Below, one piece after another: positions 6,231-13,448 of a stretch of DNA of 20,611 nt (position 1 is its first letter; each line of letters begins with the position of its first letter). Under the pieces are notes generated by a model that saw only the letters and a list, made by a program, of their open reading frames with translations, was not told the DNA's origin and made no database searches. Made by a program: the position numbers and the translations under genes. Origin of the DNA: Leptofilum sp050292445 (GTDB lineage Bacteria; Chloroflexota; Anaerolineae; Promineifilales; Promineifilaceae); contig JBNKLQ010000092.1 of NCBI GenBank assembly GCA_050292445.1, positions 1-20,611 of the forward strand, in the 5' to 3' direction.

Positions 6231-7256
6231 TTACTGATCACCGTTAAGTGCGGTTAGCATCGCGCGATACCGCTCCGGTTCTTCTTCGAAAATATAGGTG
6301 CAGGGCGAGACAACCACACCGCTGCCGCCAATGGCTCGCAGTTCGGCGATGGCCTGGAATAAGTTTGGTTTTTGCACAACAATGTTCACGGCAAACCAGT
6401 TGGGATCTGTTGGCGAATGGTGCCGAGCCACGACTGGGGCGATGGTAGGGCCACGCAAACCGCGCAGATGAGGCTGGCTGAGCATCTTTTCGGCAATATC
6501 TTCTGGCGAATCGCCGCGCACATTGGTCACGACCAGGAAAGAGTTTTCAGCTCGGAGGTACGCTTCAATATATTCGATGAGCTGGCGGGCCACGGTGAGC
6601 ACATCTGGCCGGGTTTTCAGCGCTTCTTTGTTGGCAATCAGGCAGGCTTGGGAGCGCAAAATGAGGCCATCATCAATGGGGCGCAAATGATTGTCGCGCA
6701 GGGTGATGCCGCTGGAGACGAGATCAGAAATCACGTCGGCATAGCCAATGGTGGGCGCAATTTCCAAGGTGCCTTCCACGGTGATAAGCTTGACAGGCAT
6801 CACACCGTGCTGTTCCAGAAAAGCGCCAGTAGTTTTGGGAAATTTAGTGGCGACGCGCAGGGCACGGCCGTTTGTTCCCAATTCCCTGGCCCACTTCGCC
6901 AGATCGGACATTGTGTGCGCTGGCTGCTCCTCTGGGATAGCCAGGTTAAGCGTGCAGGGGCCAAAACCAAGCGAATCGTGCAGCATGAGGATGGAATGGG
7001 AACGGCCGTATGCCTTCTCGGCTAAAATGTCTAATCCCGTAATGCCAAAATCGATGCTTCCTTGTCGCACGCCAGTGACAATGTCGCCCGGTCGTTGAAA
7101 CATCACCGTGAGCTGGGGTAGACTGGGAATGGTGGCCTCATACTGGCGTGGATTAGGCCGGAAGATTTTAAGGCCGCACGCTTCTAAAAAATCGAAAGCG
7201 TCTTTGTGTAGAGCGCCCTTGCTGGGCAGTGCCAGCCGAATATCAGTTCGTAACAT
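6231..7256 (-). CDS. hisG: HisG, ATP phosphoribosyltransferase (long form)
   Basis: This enzyme commits ATP and PRPP to histidine synthesis and is usually feedback-inhibited by histidine through its C-terminal domain. The 341-aa protein has the two-lobe catalytic domain (LALPSKGAL, GSIDFGITGLDIL, PRPP loop EGTLEIAPTIGYADVISDL) and a C-terminal regulatory extension (from about residue 255, ending near GGSGVVVSPCTYIFEEE). It is therefore the long, HisZ-independent type. The start is ATG 7256 with AGGAG six nt upstream. It is the first structural gene, about 70 nt after the attenuator terminator. Its last codons and stop are made of GGTGATCAGTAA, the same words as the filler array upstream of hisH. 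Confidence 0.96.
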   Translation of the reverse strand: MLRTDIRLALPSKGALHKDAFDFLEACGLKIFRPNPRQYEATIPSLPQLTVMFQRPGDIVTGVRQGSIDFGITGLDILAEKAYGRSHSILMLHDSLGFGPCTLNLAIPEEQPAHTMSDLAKWARELGTNGRALRVATKFPKTTGAFLEQHGVMPVKLITVEGTLEIAPTIGYADVISDLVSSGITLRDNHLRPIDDGLILRSQACLIANKEALKTRPDVLTVARQLIEYIEAYLRAENSFLVVTNVRGDSPEDIAEKMLSQPHLRGLRGPTIAPVVARHHSPTDPNWFAVNIVVQKPNLFQAIAELRAIGGSGVVVSPCTYIFEEEPERYRAMLTALNGDQ

Positions 7257-7326
7257 TTAACACTCCTTCAAAAATGTACAATCATCTTGAACTGGGATGG
7301 TTTCACCTGCTATTACGAAAGGTAAA

Positions 7327-7359
7327 CAAAAACACCCTCCTCAGGTTTGAGGAGGGTGT
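7327..7359 (-). terminator. Attenuator terminator of the his leader
   Basis: On the minus strand ACACCCTCCTCA and TGAGGAGGGTGT form a perfect 12-bp stem with a 4-nt loop (AACC), followed at once by a T-rich tract (TTTTTGTTT). The plus strand has A-rich sequence there, so the signal is directional. It lies between the His-rich leader ORF and hisG, so it should stop transcription before the structural genes unless an alternative fold forms. Confidence 0.9.
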
Positions 7360-7455
7360 AAAAATACATCCCTGGAATAAATAAGTTACCTCAACCCAAA
7401 GCGAACCAACGCCAAAATGTATGGTGTGCGTGATGATGGTTCATAAGGGGTGAGG
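7344..7455 (-). promoter_or_regulatory. His operon attenuator (segments 1:2, 2:3, 3:4)
   Basis: Reading the minus strand, segment 1 CCTCACCC (7455-7448) can pair with segment 2 GGGTTGAGG (7397-7389) with one bulge. Segment 2 can instead pair with segment 3 CCTCAAACC (7352-7344), also with one bulge, and segment 3 is the 5' arm and loop of the terminator. The His codons (7438-7421) lie just after segment 1, and the leader stop codon lies within segment 2. A ribosome stalled for lack of His-tRNA would mask segment 1, freeing 2 to pair with 3 and disrupt the terminator. A ribosome reaching the stop would cover 2 and allow termination. The pairings are visible in the sequence; the mechanism is inferred by analogy with the enterobacterial his attenuator. 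Confidence 0.82.
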
Positions 7456-7471
7456 CGGGATTGTTGTTCAT
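7391..7471 (-). CDS. hisL: His operon leader peptide
   Basis: This 26-codon ORF ends in TGA at 7391. It contains CAT CAT CAC GCA CAC CAT (HHHAHH), followed by TFWRWFALG. Two in-frame ATGs are possible. The one at 7471 gives 26 residues, and the one at 7444 gives 17 residues starting MNHHHAHH. Neither has a clear Shine-Dalgarno. The 7471 start would lie only a few nucleotides after the predicted transcription start, so leaderless translation is plausible. Five His in six codons, directly upstream of a terminator and hisG, is the hallmark of a histidine attenuation leader. The peptide itself probably has no function beyond sensing charged His-tRNA. Confidence 0.88.
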   Translation of the reverse strand: MNNNPASPLMNHHHAHHTFWRWFALG

Positions 7472-7481
7472 GATGGTAAAA

Positions 7482-7509
7482 AGTCTAGCACATCTCTCGA
7501 AGGGCGCAA
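7482..7509 (-). promoter_or_regulatory. Predicted his operon promoter
   Basis: On the minus strand TTGCGC (7509-7504) is separated by 16 nt from TGC-TAGACT, an extended -10 (hexamer 7487-7482). Transcription would begin near 7474-7477, immediately before ATG 7471. The match is moderate and rests partly on its correct position upstream of the leader ORF. Confidence 0.45.
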
Positions 7510-7616
7510 TTATTTCCCCGGAGATGCCAAGTTTTCGGGGAATTGTTCTTCACTTGCCAGAGCAAGCCCGGCCAAAAGCAGCAGTGTGCCCACACGTTTA
7601 CTTTTTTGCTATTCAT
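7510..7616 (-). pseudogene. Possible frameshifted signal-peptide-like small ORF
   Basis: ATG 7616 is preceded by GGGGAG. In the initial frame the ORF runs 43 codons to 7485 with an uninformative sequence. If the frame slips by -1 at the A6 run after codon 3, it reads as a Lys/Arg-rich start, a hydrophobic core (VGTLLLLAGLALA) and a short polar end with a stop at 7510, which looks like a signal peptide. It may be a decayed or sequence-error-affected small gene, or chance. No homolog is recognised. Together with an ACGGCCGT copy near 7695, it is the only thing seen in the 330-nt gap between the his leader and the next gene. Confidence 0.2.
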
Positions 7617-7737
7617 CGTTCTCCCCTTTGCATTGTACAATGTTGGGGAAAGGGGTGCTTTTGATTGTAGGAAGCGGGGGAGGTTTGTTTGCTAACGGCC
7701 GTTTAAGGTCTTTTTAACAGTTTGTTATCAAAGTGGA

Positions 7738-7763
7738 TTGATGCTCTGGCAAATGTGTATAAT
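7738..7763 (+). promoter_or_regulatory. Possible promoter of the ParB/Usp gene pair
   Basis: A perfect TATAAT lies at 7758-7763, about 40 nt upstream of the GTG start. The best -35 candidate, TTGATG at 7738-7743, gives only a 14-nt spacer, so the -35 assignment is uncertain. GGTAGG at about 7789-7794 serves as the ribosome-binding site. Confidence 0.4.
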
Positions 7764-7801
7764 GTGCGAAAATTTCTCACTATTTTTAGGTAGGTTAAAC
7801 C

Positions 7802-9529
7802 GTGTCTATTCCAGGAACAGTTGTTTACAATTCGGCTGTAGAAGATTTCAAGCGGGCACGTCGGGCGGCCGCGATGCAGCAAATGATGGCCCGGCTCACC
7901 GGTAAATCGGCTGATTTATTAGCTTATGATGATGTTTGCCGGTATGTCAATTCTTCTGATGAGGTCAAGCAGGGCGTTCGTGAAATTCCGCTGGACGCCA
8001 TTGTGGGTAGTGTGGGGCGCTACCAAGATTTTACGCGCACCTTTTGGCCCAAAAATGACAGCGATGAGGAACGATGGGTGAGTGTGAAAACGGCCGTAAA
8101 CGATATGGCCGGTATGCCGCCCATTGATGTTTACAAAGTAGGCGATGTGTATTTTGTGATTGATGGGAATCATCGTGTTTCTATTGCCCGACAGTTGGGC
8201 ACCGATTCGATAACAGCCCGGGTGACGGAAGTGAACCTGCGCGTGCCGCTCTCACCGGATGATGATCCCGACGAGATAATTTGTAAGGCACGTTATGCTG
8301 AATTTTTGAACCAGACCAATCTGGATCTTTTGCGGCCAGGGGCTGACCTGCTGATGACGTTTTGCGGTCAGTATCAGCTGCTGCTGGACCAGATTGAAGC
8401 CCATGCCGTGCTGTTGGCCGAGAAGGGCGAGCCAGTGGATGATGAAACGGCCGTGTGTCGTTGGTACGATGAAGTGTACCAGCCTGTCCTCCGTCACATT
8501 CGGGCGCAGGGCATCATGCGGCTCTTCCCAGATCGCACCAAGGCCGATATGTACATTCTGTTTTCGGAACGGCGTGCTGAGCTAGAAGCTGCCTTGGGTT
8601 GGGAAATTGAGCCAGAAACGGCCGTTTCCCTGTTAGCCACCGAAGAAAGCCAACGCCCACGAGGCTTGGCTAGCTGGCTGCGCCAAACATTGGTGCCACC
8701 AGAGCTGATCGAAGGGCCAGCGCCAGGACGCTGGCGAAAATTTCAGGAAACCAGGGAACTAGGCTGCCTCTTTGCTGATTATCTGGTGGGGATTCGCGGC
8801 AGCGAAGCCGATTGGCAAATGTTAGACCAGGTGGTGAAGCTGGCTCAGCGCGATGATGATCGTTTACTAGGCTTGCACATTGTGGCTCGTAAAGATCAGC
8901 GGGAAAGTGCCAAAGTAGATCGAATTCGGCAAAGATTCCTGCGCACCTGTCATGAAGCAGGCTTGCAGGCTGAGTTTGCCGTAGAGGTGGGTCCTGTTGT
9001 CGAAGTGATTATTAAGCGAGCCGCCTTTGCTGATTTGGTCGTGCTGAATCTGGAACATCCACCAGGGCCGCAGGCTTTAGCCAGATTGGGTAATCGGTTC
9101 AGCCAATTGGTGCAGCGCTGCCCACGGCCCATTCTGGCGATTCCCAACGGCGCAGAGACGTCCATGGACCGGGTGCTGTTGGCTTATGATGGCAGCCCGA
9201 AGGCGGATGAAGCGCTGTTTGTAGCGACGTATCTGGCAACGCGCTGGCCGTTGGCGCTTACGGTGGTTACGATAGAAACTGAACATACGGCTGCAGAAGC
9301 TTTGCAGCGTGCCCAGGAATATCTGACAGCACATGGCATTATCGATGCGACGTATGTTTTGCATAAGATGACCATTGCCAAGGCGGTCATGCAAACGGCC
9401 GATGAATATGACATTAATTTTCTCATTATGGGCGGGTTTGGTTTTCGGCCCATGATGCACTTTATGCTTGGGAGCACCGTCGATGAGGTTTTGCGGCGGT
9501 TTGAGCATCCGATATTAATTTGTCGGTGA
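7802..9529 (+). CDS. ParB/sulfiredoxin-like domain plus tandem UspA protein (copy 1)
   Basis: This 575-aa cytosolic protein starts with GTG at 7802, seven nt after GGTAGG. Residues about 60-150 resemble the ParB/Srx fold, with VGRYQDF, a PPIDVY strand and the motif DGNHRVSIAR at 121-130. The middle (about 155-310) is helical and unassigned. From about 315 there are two UspA-like units. The first is degenerate and ends in PRPILAIP. The second begins at DRVLLAYDGSPKADEAL and ends with GGFGFRPMMHFMLGST, which fits the G-2x-G-9x-G-S/T nucleotide-binding motif. The C-terminal unit therefore probably binds ATP. It is followed 14 nt later by a close paralog of the same architecture. The biological role is unknown; a stress- or nucleotide-sensing regulator is a guess. 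Confidence 0.8.
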   Translation: MSIPGTVVYNSAVEDFKRARRAAAMQQMMARLTGKSADLLAYDDVCRYVNSSDEVKQGVREIPLDAIVGSVGRYQDFTRTFWPKNDSDEERWVSVKTAVNDMAGMPPIDVYKVGDVYFVIDGNHRVSIARQLGTDSITARVTEVNLRVPLSPDDDPDEIICKARYAEFLNQTNLDLLRPGADLLMTFCGQYQLLLDQIEAHAVLLAEKGEPVDDETAVCRWYDEVYQPVLRHIRAQGIMRLFPDRTKADMYILFSERRAELEAALGWEIEPETAVSLLATEESQRPRGLASWLRQTLVPPELIEGPAPGRWRKFQETRELGCLFADYLVGIRGSEADWQMLDQVVKLAQRDDDRLLGLHIVARKDQRESAKVDRIRQRFLRTCHEAGLQAEFAVEVGPVVEVIIKRAAFADLVVLNLEHPPGPQALARLGNRFSQLVQRCPRPILAIPNGAETSMDRVLLAYDGSPKADEALFVATYLATRWPLALTVVTIETEHTAAEALQRAQEYLTAHGIIDATYVLHKMTIAKAVMQTADEYDINFLIMGGFGFRPMMHFMLGSTVDEVLRRFEHPILICR

Positions 9530-9543
9530 AGTTGTAGCAGATT

Positions 9544-11283
9544 ATGGGGTCACGAAACTCGTTAAATTATCAGGCAGCATTAGAGGATTTTCACCAGGCT
9601 CGGCGTCAGGCGGCGATGCAGCAACTGCTGGCCCGATTTACAGGTGAGCAAACTGAACTGCTGTCTTATGATGATGTCAAGAAAAAGCTTAAGGTAACCA
9701 ATGTGCGCGAGCGCGGGTTGCAGGATATCCCTGTGGGCAAAATCATTGGCAGCGTGGGACGTTACAAAGATTTTACCCGCAGTTTTTTACCCAAGAGTGA
9801 CAGTGGCAGTCAGCGTTGGGCCACGGTGAAAGCGGCCACTTCTGATCTGGTTGGTTTGCCGCCAATCGAGGTGTATCAGTTAGGCGATGCTTATTTTGTG
9901 ATCGATGGCAACCATCGCGTTTCAATTGCTCGTCAACTGGAAACACCAACCATTTCTGCCTATGTCACCGAAGTGAAAACGCGCGTACCGCTTACCGCTG
10001 ATGACGATCCAAACGAACTTATCTGCAAAAGTCGGTATGCAGACTTTTTAGAGCGGACAAATCTAGACAAGCTGTGCCCTGAAGCTGATCTGTTAATGAC
10101 TTTTTGTGCTCATTACTCCTTGCTGCTGGATCATATTGAAGTGCATCGTTACTACATGGGGCTGGATTTTCAACGAGATGTTTCATATGAAGAGGCAGTG
10201 ACGCACTGGTACGATGATGTTTACATGCCAGTGATTGAGATGATTCGGGAACAAGGGGCAATGCGTGATTTTCCCGAGCACACTGAGGCGGACATGTACG
10301 TTTTGCTGGCTGAGCATCGAGCTGAGCTGGAAAATGTGCTGGGCTGGGATGTTGATGCGGGTACGGCCGTAACCGACATGCAGCGCAAGAAGAAACCGGG
10401 TGCCGCCCTTTCTCGTTTTCTGGAGGCCATGGTACCAGATAAGCTAGAATTTGGGCCAGCCGCAGGTCAATGGCGTCAGGAACGAGTAAGTCAGCGAAGC
10501 CTGAACCAGCTTTTTGAGGAAGCGCTTGTCGCCATTTCTGGACACCCAGACGACTGGCGTGTACTGGACCAGGCCATCCTGATGATGCAACGTGAAAACG
10601 GCCGTTTATATGGCGTTTATGTGTCCGATGCAGACGACAAAGAAGCAGTCGAAGAAACGGTGGCTCCCATTCGGGCTGAATTTTATAATCGAGTCAATGC
10701 TGCTGGTGTGCAGGCAAATTTTGGCTTGGAGTTTGGTAACATCGCCCGCCAGGTTGTATCGCTTGCTGCCTACTCCGACCTGGTCATGTTGGCCCTGAAT
10801 CGCCCGCCAGGCCTCTCTATTTTGGAACGATTGGCCTCTGGTGTGCAAACCATTCTTAAGCGGACACCACGTCCGGTAATGGTTGTGCCCACGGAAGCTT
10901 CCCCCTTGCAGCACGCGCTGTTAGCTTACGATGGTAGCCCCAAAGCAGAAGAAGCGTTGTTTGTGGCCACCTATCTGACTAGTCGCTGGCAAACACAGCT
11001 TTCTGTTGTGACGGTGAGCAGCGATGGTAATGGCAAGCTGGATGCAGCCAAACGGATTCAATCTCGCGCCAAAACATATCTTGGGCTAGCGGGTGTGGAA
11101 GCTGACTATCTGCTATCCGTTGGTCCACCTGCCCAAACCTTGCTGGAAACGGCCGAATCAAAAAACGTCGATTTCATGATTGTGGGTGGTTTTGGTCTGA
11201 GTTCTATGAAGAGCCTGGTGCTGGGCAGCACGCTCAACCGCGTCTTGCTGGAGTATAAGAGGCCCATTTTGATTTGTCGGTAA
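9544..11283 (+). CDS. ParB/sulfiredoxin-like domain plus tandem UspA protein (copy 2)
   Basis: This 579-aa protein is a paralog of the preceding gene along its whole length. It shares the opening (YxxALEDFxxARRQAAMQQ), the GSVGRYKDFTR strand, DGNHRVSIARQ near residue 120, the LICKSRYADFLERTNLD block, and two C-terminal Usp units ending in GGFGLSSMKSLVLGST, the nucleotide-binding signature. The start is ATG 9544 without a strong Shine-Dalgarno, 14 nt after copy 1, which suggests translational coupling. The linker around residues 275-300 differs most from copy 1. Tandem duplication followed by divergence is the simplest history, and the two may form a heteromer. Confidence 0.8.
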   Translation: MGSRNSLNYQAALEDFHQARRQAAMQQLLARFTGEQTELLSYDDVKKKLKVTNVRERGLQDIPVGKIIGSVGRYKDFTRSFLPKSDSGSQRWATVKAATSDLVGLPPIEVYQLGDAYFVIDGNHRVSIARQLETPTISAYVTEVKTRVPLTADDDPNELICKSRYADFLERTNLDKLCPEADLLMTFCAHYSLLLDHIEVHRYYMGLDFQRDVSYEEAVTHWYDDVYMPVIEMIREQGAMRDFPEHTEADMYVLLAEHRAELENVLGWDVDAGTAVTDMQRKKKPGAALSRFLEAMVPDKLEFGPAAGQWRQERVSQRSLNQLFEEALVAISGHPDDWRVLDQAILMMQRENGRLYGVYVSDADDKEAVEETVAPIRAEFYNRVNAAGVQANFGLEFGNIARQVVSLAAYSDLVMLALNRPPGLSILERLASGVQTILKRTPRPVMVVPTEASPLQHALLAYDGSPKAEEALFVATYLTSRWQTQLSVVTVSSDGNGKLDAAKRIQSRAKTYLGLAGVEADYLLSVGPPAQTLLETAESKNVDFMIVGGFGLSSMKSLVLGSTLNRVLLEYKRPILICR

Positions 11284-11291
11284 TAAAAGGC

Positions 11292-11348
11292 GCGACGCAC
11301 TTGAACCGGTTTGTTTTGTCGCAAGATGCTGTGGAAAAAGTGCGTTGC
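11292..11348. repeat. Inverted repeat downstream of the Usp pair
   Basis: GCGACGCACTT (11292-11302) is complementary at 10 of 11 positions to AAGTGCGTTGC (11338-11348), leaving a 35-nt loop. It starts eight nt after the copy-2 stop region and could act as a stem that slows or ends transcription, but no T-tract follows. It may equally be a dispersed palindromic repeat. Confidence 0.45.
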
Positions 11349-11361
11349 ACCTAAAGTCCCT

Positions 11362-11730
11362 ATGAACCCCTTTACCCGCTTCCTCAACCAATGGTCCCAA
11401 AACCGCTCGCTGACTGAGTTTATCAGTTATTGGGATCGGTTGGAGCGGCTGGTGGTGGGGGTACATCGGGAAAAGATGTCACTGGATCAGGCTGAACCGG
11501 AATTTGCGGAAGTGTGGCCCTGGCTGCGGCAGCAGTATGGTCATTGGGAAGGCGCGCTACGGCCGTATTGGCAGCAAACCAAAGCCGCTGGAGCACAAAC
11601 TCAAACGGACCCCTTTCAACTCCTCCTCGATTTAGAAACGCCGTCAGCCATTCTCGGCAATTGGCACGCGATGCAGCATTTACCGGCGGCGCGTGAAGCT
11701 TTGAACCTCTTTTTACGCGATCAGGCGTAA
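11362..11730 (+). CDS. Hypothetical protein, small helical
   Basis: This 122-aa soluble protein begins MNPFTRFLNQWSQNR. An upstream in-frame ATG at 11311 exists but lies within the inverted repeat and adds an unconvincing Cys/Lys-rich start, so 11362 is preferred. No Shine-Dalgarno is strong for either. The sequence is rich in Trp, Gln and Leu (YWDRLERL, VWPWLRQQYGHWE, LRPYWQQTKAAG) and is likely all-helical. It contains one ACGGCCGT site, as real genes in this window usually do. No family is recognised. It may be co-transcribed with the Usp pair. Confidence 0.6.
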   Translation: MNPFTRFLNQWSQNRSLTEFISYWDRLERLVVGVHREKMSLDQAEPEFAEVWPWLRQQYGHWEGALRPYWQQTKAAGAQTQTDPFQLLLDLETPSAILGNWHAMQHLPAAREALNLFLRDQA

Positions 11731-11976
11731 AACGTGAAGCGCGAGCAGTTTCGCACATATCGCGATTTTTTGCACCATAGCATGTCCCCGATCTCTAAAT
11801 ATTGCATCTAATCGTAGAACCAATTAGAATGATGCTAAACCGTGTGTTATGTTTAGCAAATGACAAGCGGGTCTAAAGCATCTGGTAGTGATTTGCTGAA
11901 TAGAGGCCAACGTTTCACATTTGCATCTTGCAAAGACGTTTCGCTTTTATAAAACCTCCAAACAAATAGGTTCCGT
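11731..11976. other. 246-nt intergenic region with two small palindromes
   Basis: TGCTAAAC (11833-11840) and GTTTAGCA (11851-11858) form an 8-bp inverted repeat with a 10-nt spacer, which could be an operator. TTTGCA (11920-11925) and TGCAAA (11929-11934) form a small hairpin, flanked by AACGT and ACGTT that extend it imperfectly. No convincing sigma-70 promoter or gene was found. It probably holds the promoter for the helix-hairpin-helix gene pair. Confidence 0.35.
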
Positions 11977-12426
11977 ATGAAACAAAAACATTCCTTCAAC
12001 TTCATGATTGGTCTACTCATTGGTGGATTGGTCGGTTTACTGTTTTGGTATTGGCAAAAAAGCACCTCTGCCGAAGATGGTGCTCTGGCGTTGTTAGACA
12101 AGCTGGCAGCAACGGAAAAGCGGGTGCGCCAGCTAAAAACGGAGCTGGCGGAGGGGGGCTCCATACCGGAAGCGCTGCGCACTATTTCTTTGCCTGATCG
12201 GGCGGCTGATGTTCCCTCTTTCCTGGCCAAAAGCCACGAAGCAACAGCCAGTGATGATTTGACGCAGGTGAAGGGGATTGGTGCGGTGTTTAACGGCCGT
12301 CTTCAAGAAGCGGGTATCGACACTTTTGCCAAGCTTAAAGCCGTTTCCGCCGAAAAGCTGGCCGATGTGTTACAAATCCGTTTAGGGCGCGCTGAAAATA
12401 TTTTGGAAGAGGCAAAAAACCACTGA
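11977..12426 (+). CDS. Membrane-anchored helix-hairpin-helix protein (short)
   Basis: This 149-aa protein has an N-terminal transmembrane helix at residues 8-26 (MIGLLIGGLVGLLFWYW). A short charged/coiled region follows (about 40-60), then a C-terminal helix-hairpin-helix domain at about 94-148 with the hairpin QVKGIGAVFNGRLQEAGI, in which GIG is the DNA-backbone-type loop. The domain resembles COG3743-type predicted HhH proteins. It lies 23 nt upstream of a larger protein of the same design, so the pair probably works together at the membrane. DNA binding is suggested by the fold only; in such proteins the hairpins can also mediate protein contacts. Confidence 0.75.
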   Translation: MKQKHSFNFMIGLLIGGLVGLLFWYWQKSTSAEDGALALLDKLAATEKRVRQLKTELAEGGSIPEALRTISLPDRAADVPSFLAKSHEATASDDLTQVKGIGAVFNGRLQEAGIDTFAKLKAVSAEKLADVLQIRLGRAENILEEAKNH

Positions 12427-12449
12427 GATAAAAGTAAGGTGAGTGTGGC

Positions 12450-13448
12450 ATGACAGTTGAACTTTTTCTGGCTGGAATTGTGGGCTTTGTTGCCGGGGTG
12501 TTGGTGGCTCTTTGGTGGGATAGCCAAACGTTGGTGCGCCAGGTGCAGCAGGCTAATTCAGAAAAACAAAAATCGCTGGCTACCTTGCAAAAGATTCAGA
12601 TCCAACATAGTGCCAACGAAAAAGAGTTGCAGCTCTCCCAAAAGGAGCTGGTCACGGCCCTTGAGGAACGCAACCAGCTGGAAGAAATCATTGCCCGTCA
12701 GCTTGTCGAAATTGAGGCCAGCCGTGAGCAGCTGCAAACAACCATCAAAACCAATGAGATGCTCAAAGAAAATCTTCAGGAGTTACAGGATCGGCATGAG
12801 GAGCTTGAAGGTTTGCAGTTAATCGCAGAGGATAAGTTGGCAACGGCCGTTACTGAAAATAATCGTTTGGTGGGGGACGTGCAGCTCATGGAGGCCGAAA
12901 TCTTCACTCTGGAGAGCAAGGTTGAGCAACTCACACAAGCAATAGAGCAAGCTAGGGAGAACGTTGCCGATCTGGAACAGAAAGCCCTTGCTGCAGAAGC
13001 GCAATTAGCCACGGTAGAAGCAGAAAGAGATAGTGCCCAGGTTCAACTCCAGCAAGCTGAGCTGGTGAGCGTCGAGCAAAATGCCAACATTGCCACCTTG
13101 CAGCAGAAGTTAGAGGAGGCCGAGGCCGTACAGCAGCAGCTGACTGTGGCCGAAGAGAAATTACAAACGGCCGATGCCCACATCCAAAAGCTGCAAGATA
13201 CGATGGGAGATGTGCAGACGAAAATGAACTACAGCGGCAAAAGTGAGCTTCAGCTTATTCGTGGCATTGGCCCAACCTATGCTCGCCGTCTGAATGAGTT
13301 TGGCATCCAATCTTTTGCTGACCTGGCCGATTGTAATCCAGAGCAGGTTGCCAGCATTATTAAAAAGAAGAATTGGCAAGCCGTTGATATTCAAAATTGG
13401 ATCGACGAGGCCAAAGCTTTGGCGGCCACATTGGATGCCAATGGCTGA
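12450..13448 (+). CDS. Membrane-anchored coiled-coil protein with C-terminal HhH domain
   Basis: This 332-aa protein has an N-terminal transmembrane segment at residues 4-21 (LFLAGIVGFVAGVLVALW). A long continuous coiled coil runs from about 28 to 255, rich in Gln/Glu/Leu heptads. A C-terminal helix-hairpin-helix domain (about 262-330) contains LQLIRGIGPTYARRLNEFGI. The start is ATG 12450 with AAGGTGAG upstream. The architecture, a membrane anchor plus rod plus HhH head, repeats that of the preceding gene with a longer rod. It could tether DNA or a protein complex to the membrane, but no partner is known from the sequence. The stop codon overlaps the next gene by 8 nt. Confidence 0.78.
   Translation: MTVELFLAGIVGFVAGVLVALWWDSQTLVRQVQQANSEKQKSLATLQKIQIQHSANEKELQLSQKELVTALEERNQLEEIIARQLVEIEASREQLQTTIKTNEMLKENLQELQDRHEELEGLQLIAEDKLATAVTENNRLVGDVQLMEAEIFTLESKVEQLTQAIEQARENVADLEQKALAAEAQLATVEAERDSAQVQLQQAELVSVEQNANIATLQQKLEEAEAVQQQLTVAEEKLQTADAHIQKLQDTMGDVQTKMNYSGKSELQLIRGIGPTYARRLNEFGIQSFADLADCNPEQVASIIKKKNWQAVDIQNWIDEAKALAATLDANG

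Noticed and set aside
7461..7664. 67-codon plus-strand ORF over the his promoter region
   Set aside because: No family resemblance, poor ribosome-binding site, and it covers the minus-strand leader ORF start and promoter, which have much better support.
7802..11283. Plasmid or chromosome partition ParB proteins
   Set aside because: No HTH or CTP-binding GERRxR motif follows the ParB-like strand, and the C-terminal halves are Usp domains.
13294..13440. Upstream extension of the GNAT frame
   Set aside because: It lies wholly inside the coiled-coil/HhH gene in another frame. The GNAT domain begins exactly at ATG 13441.
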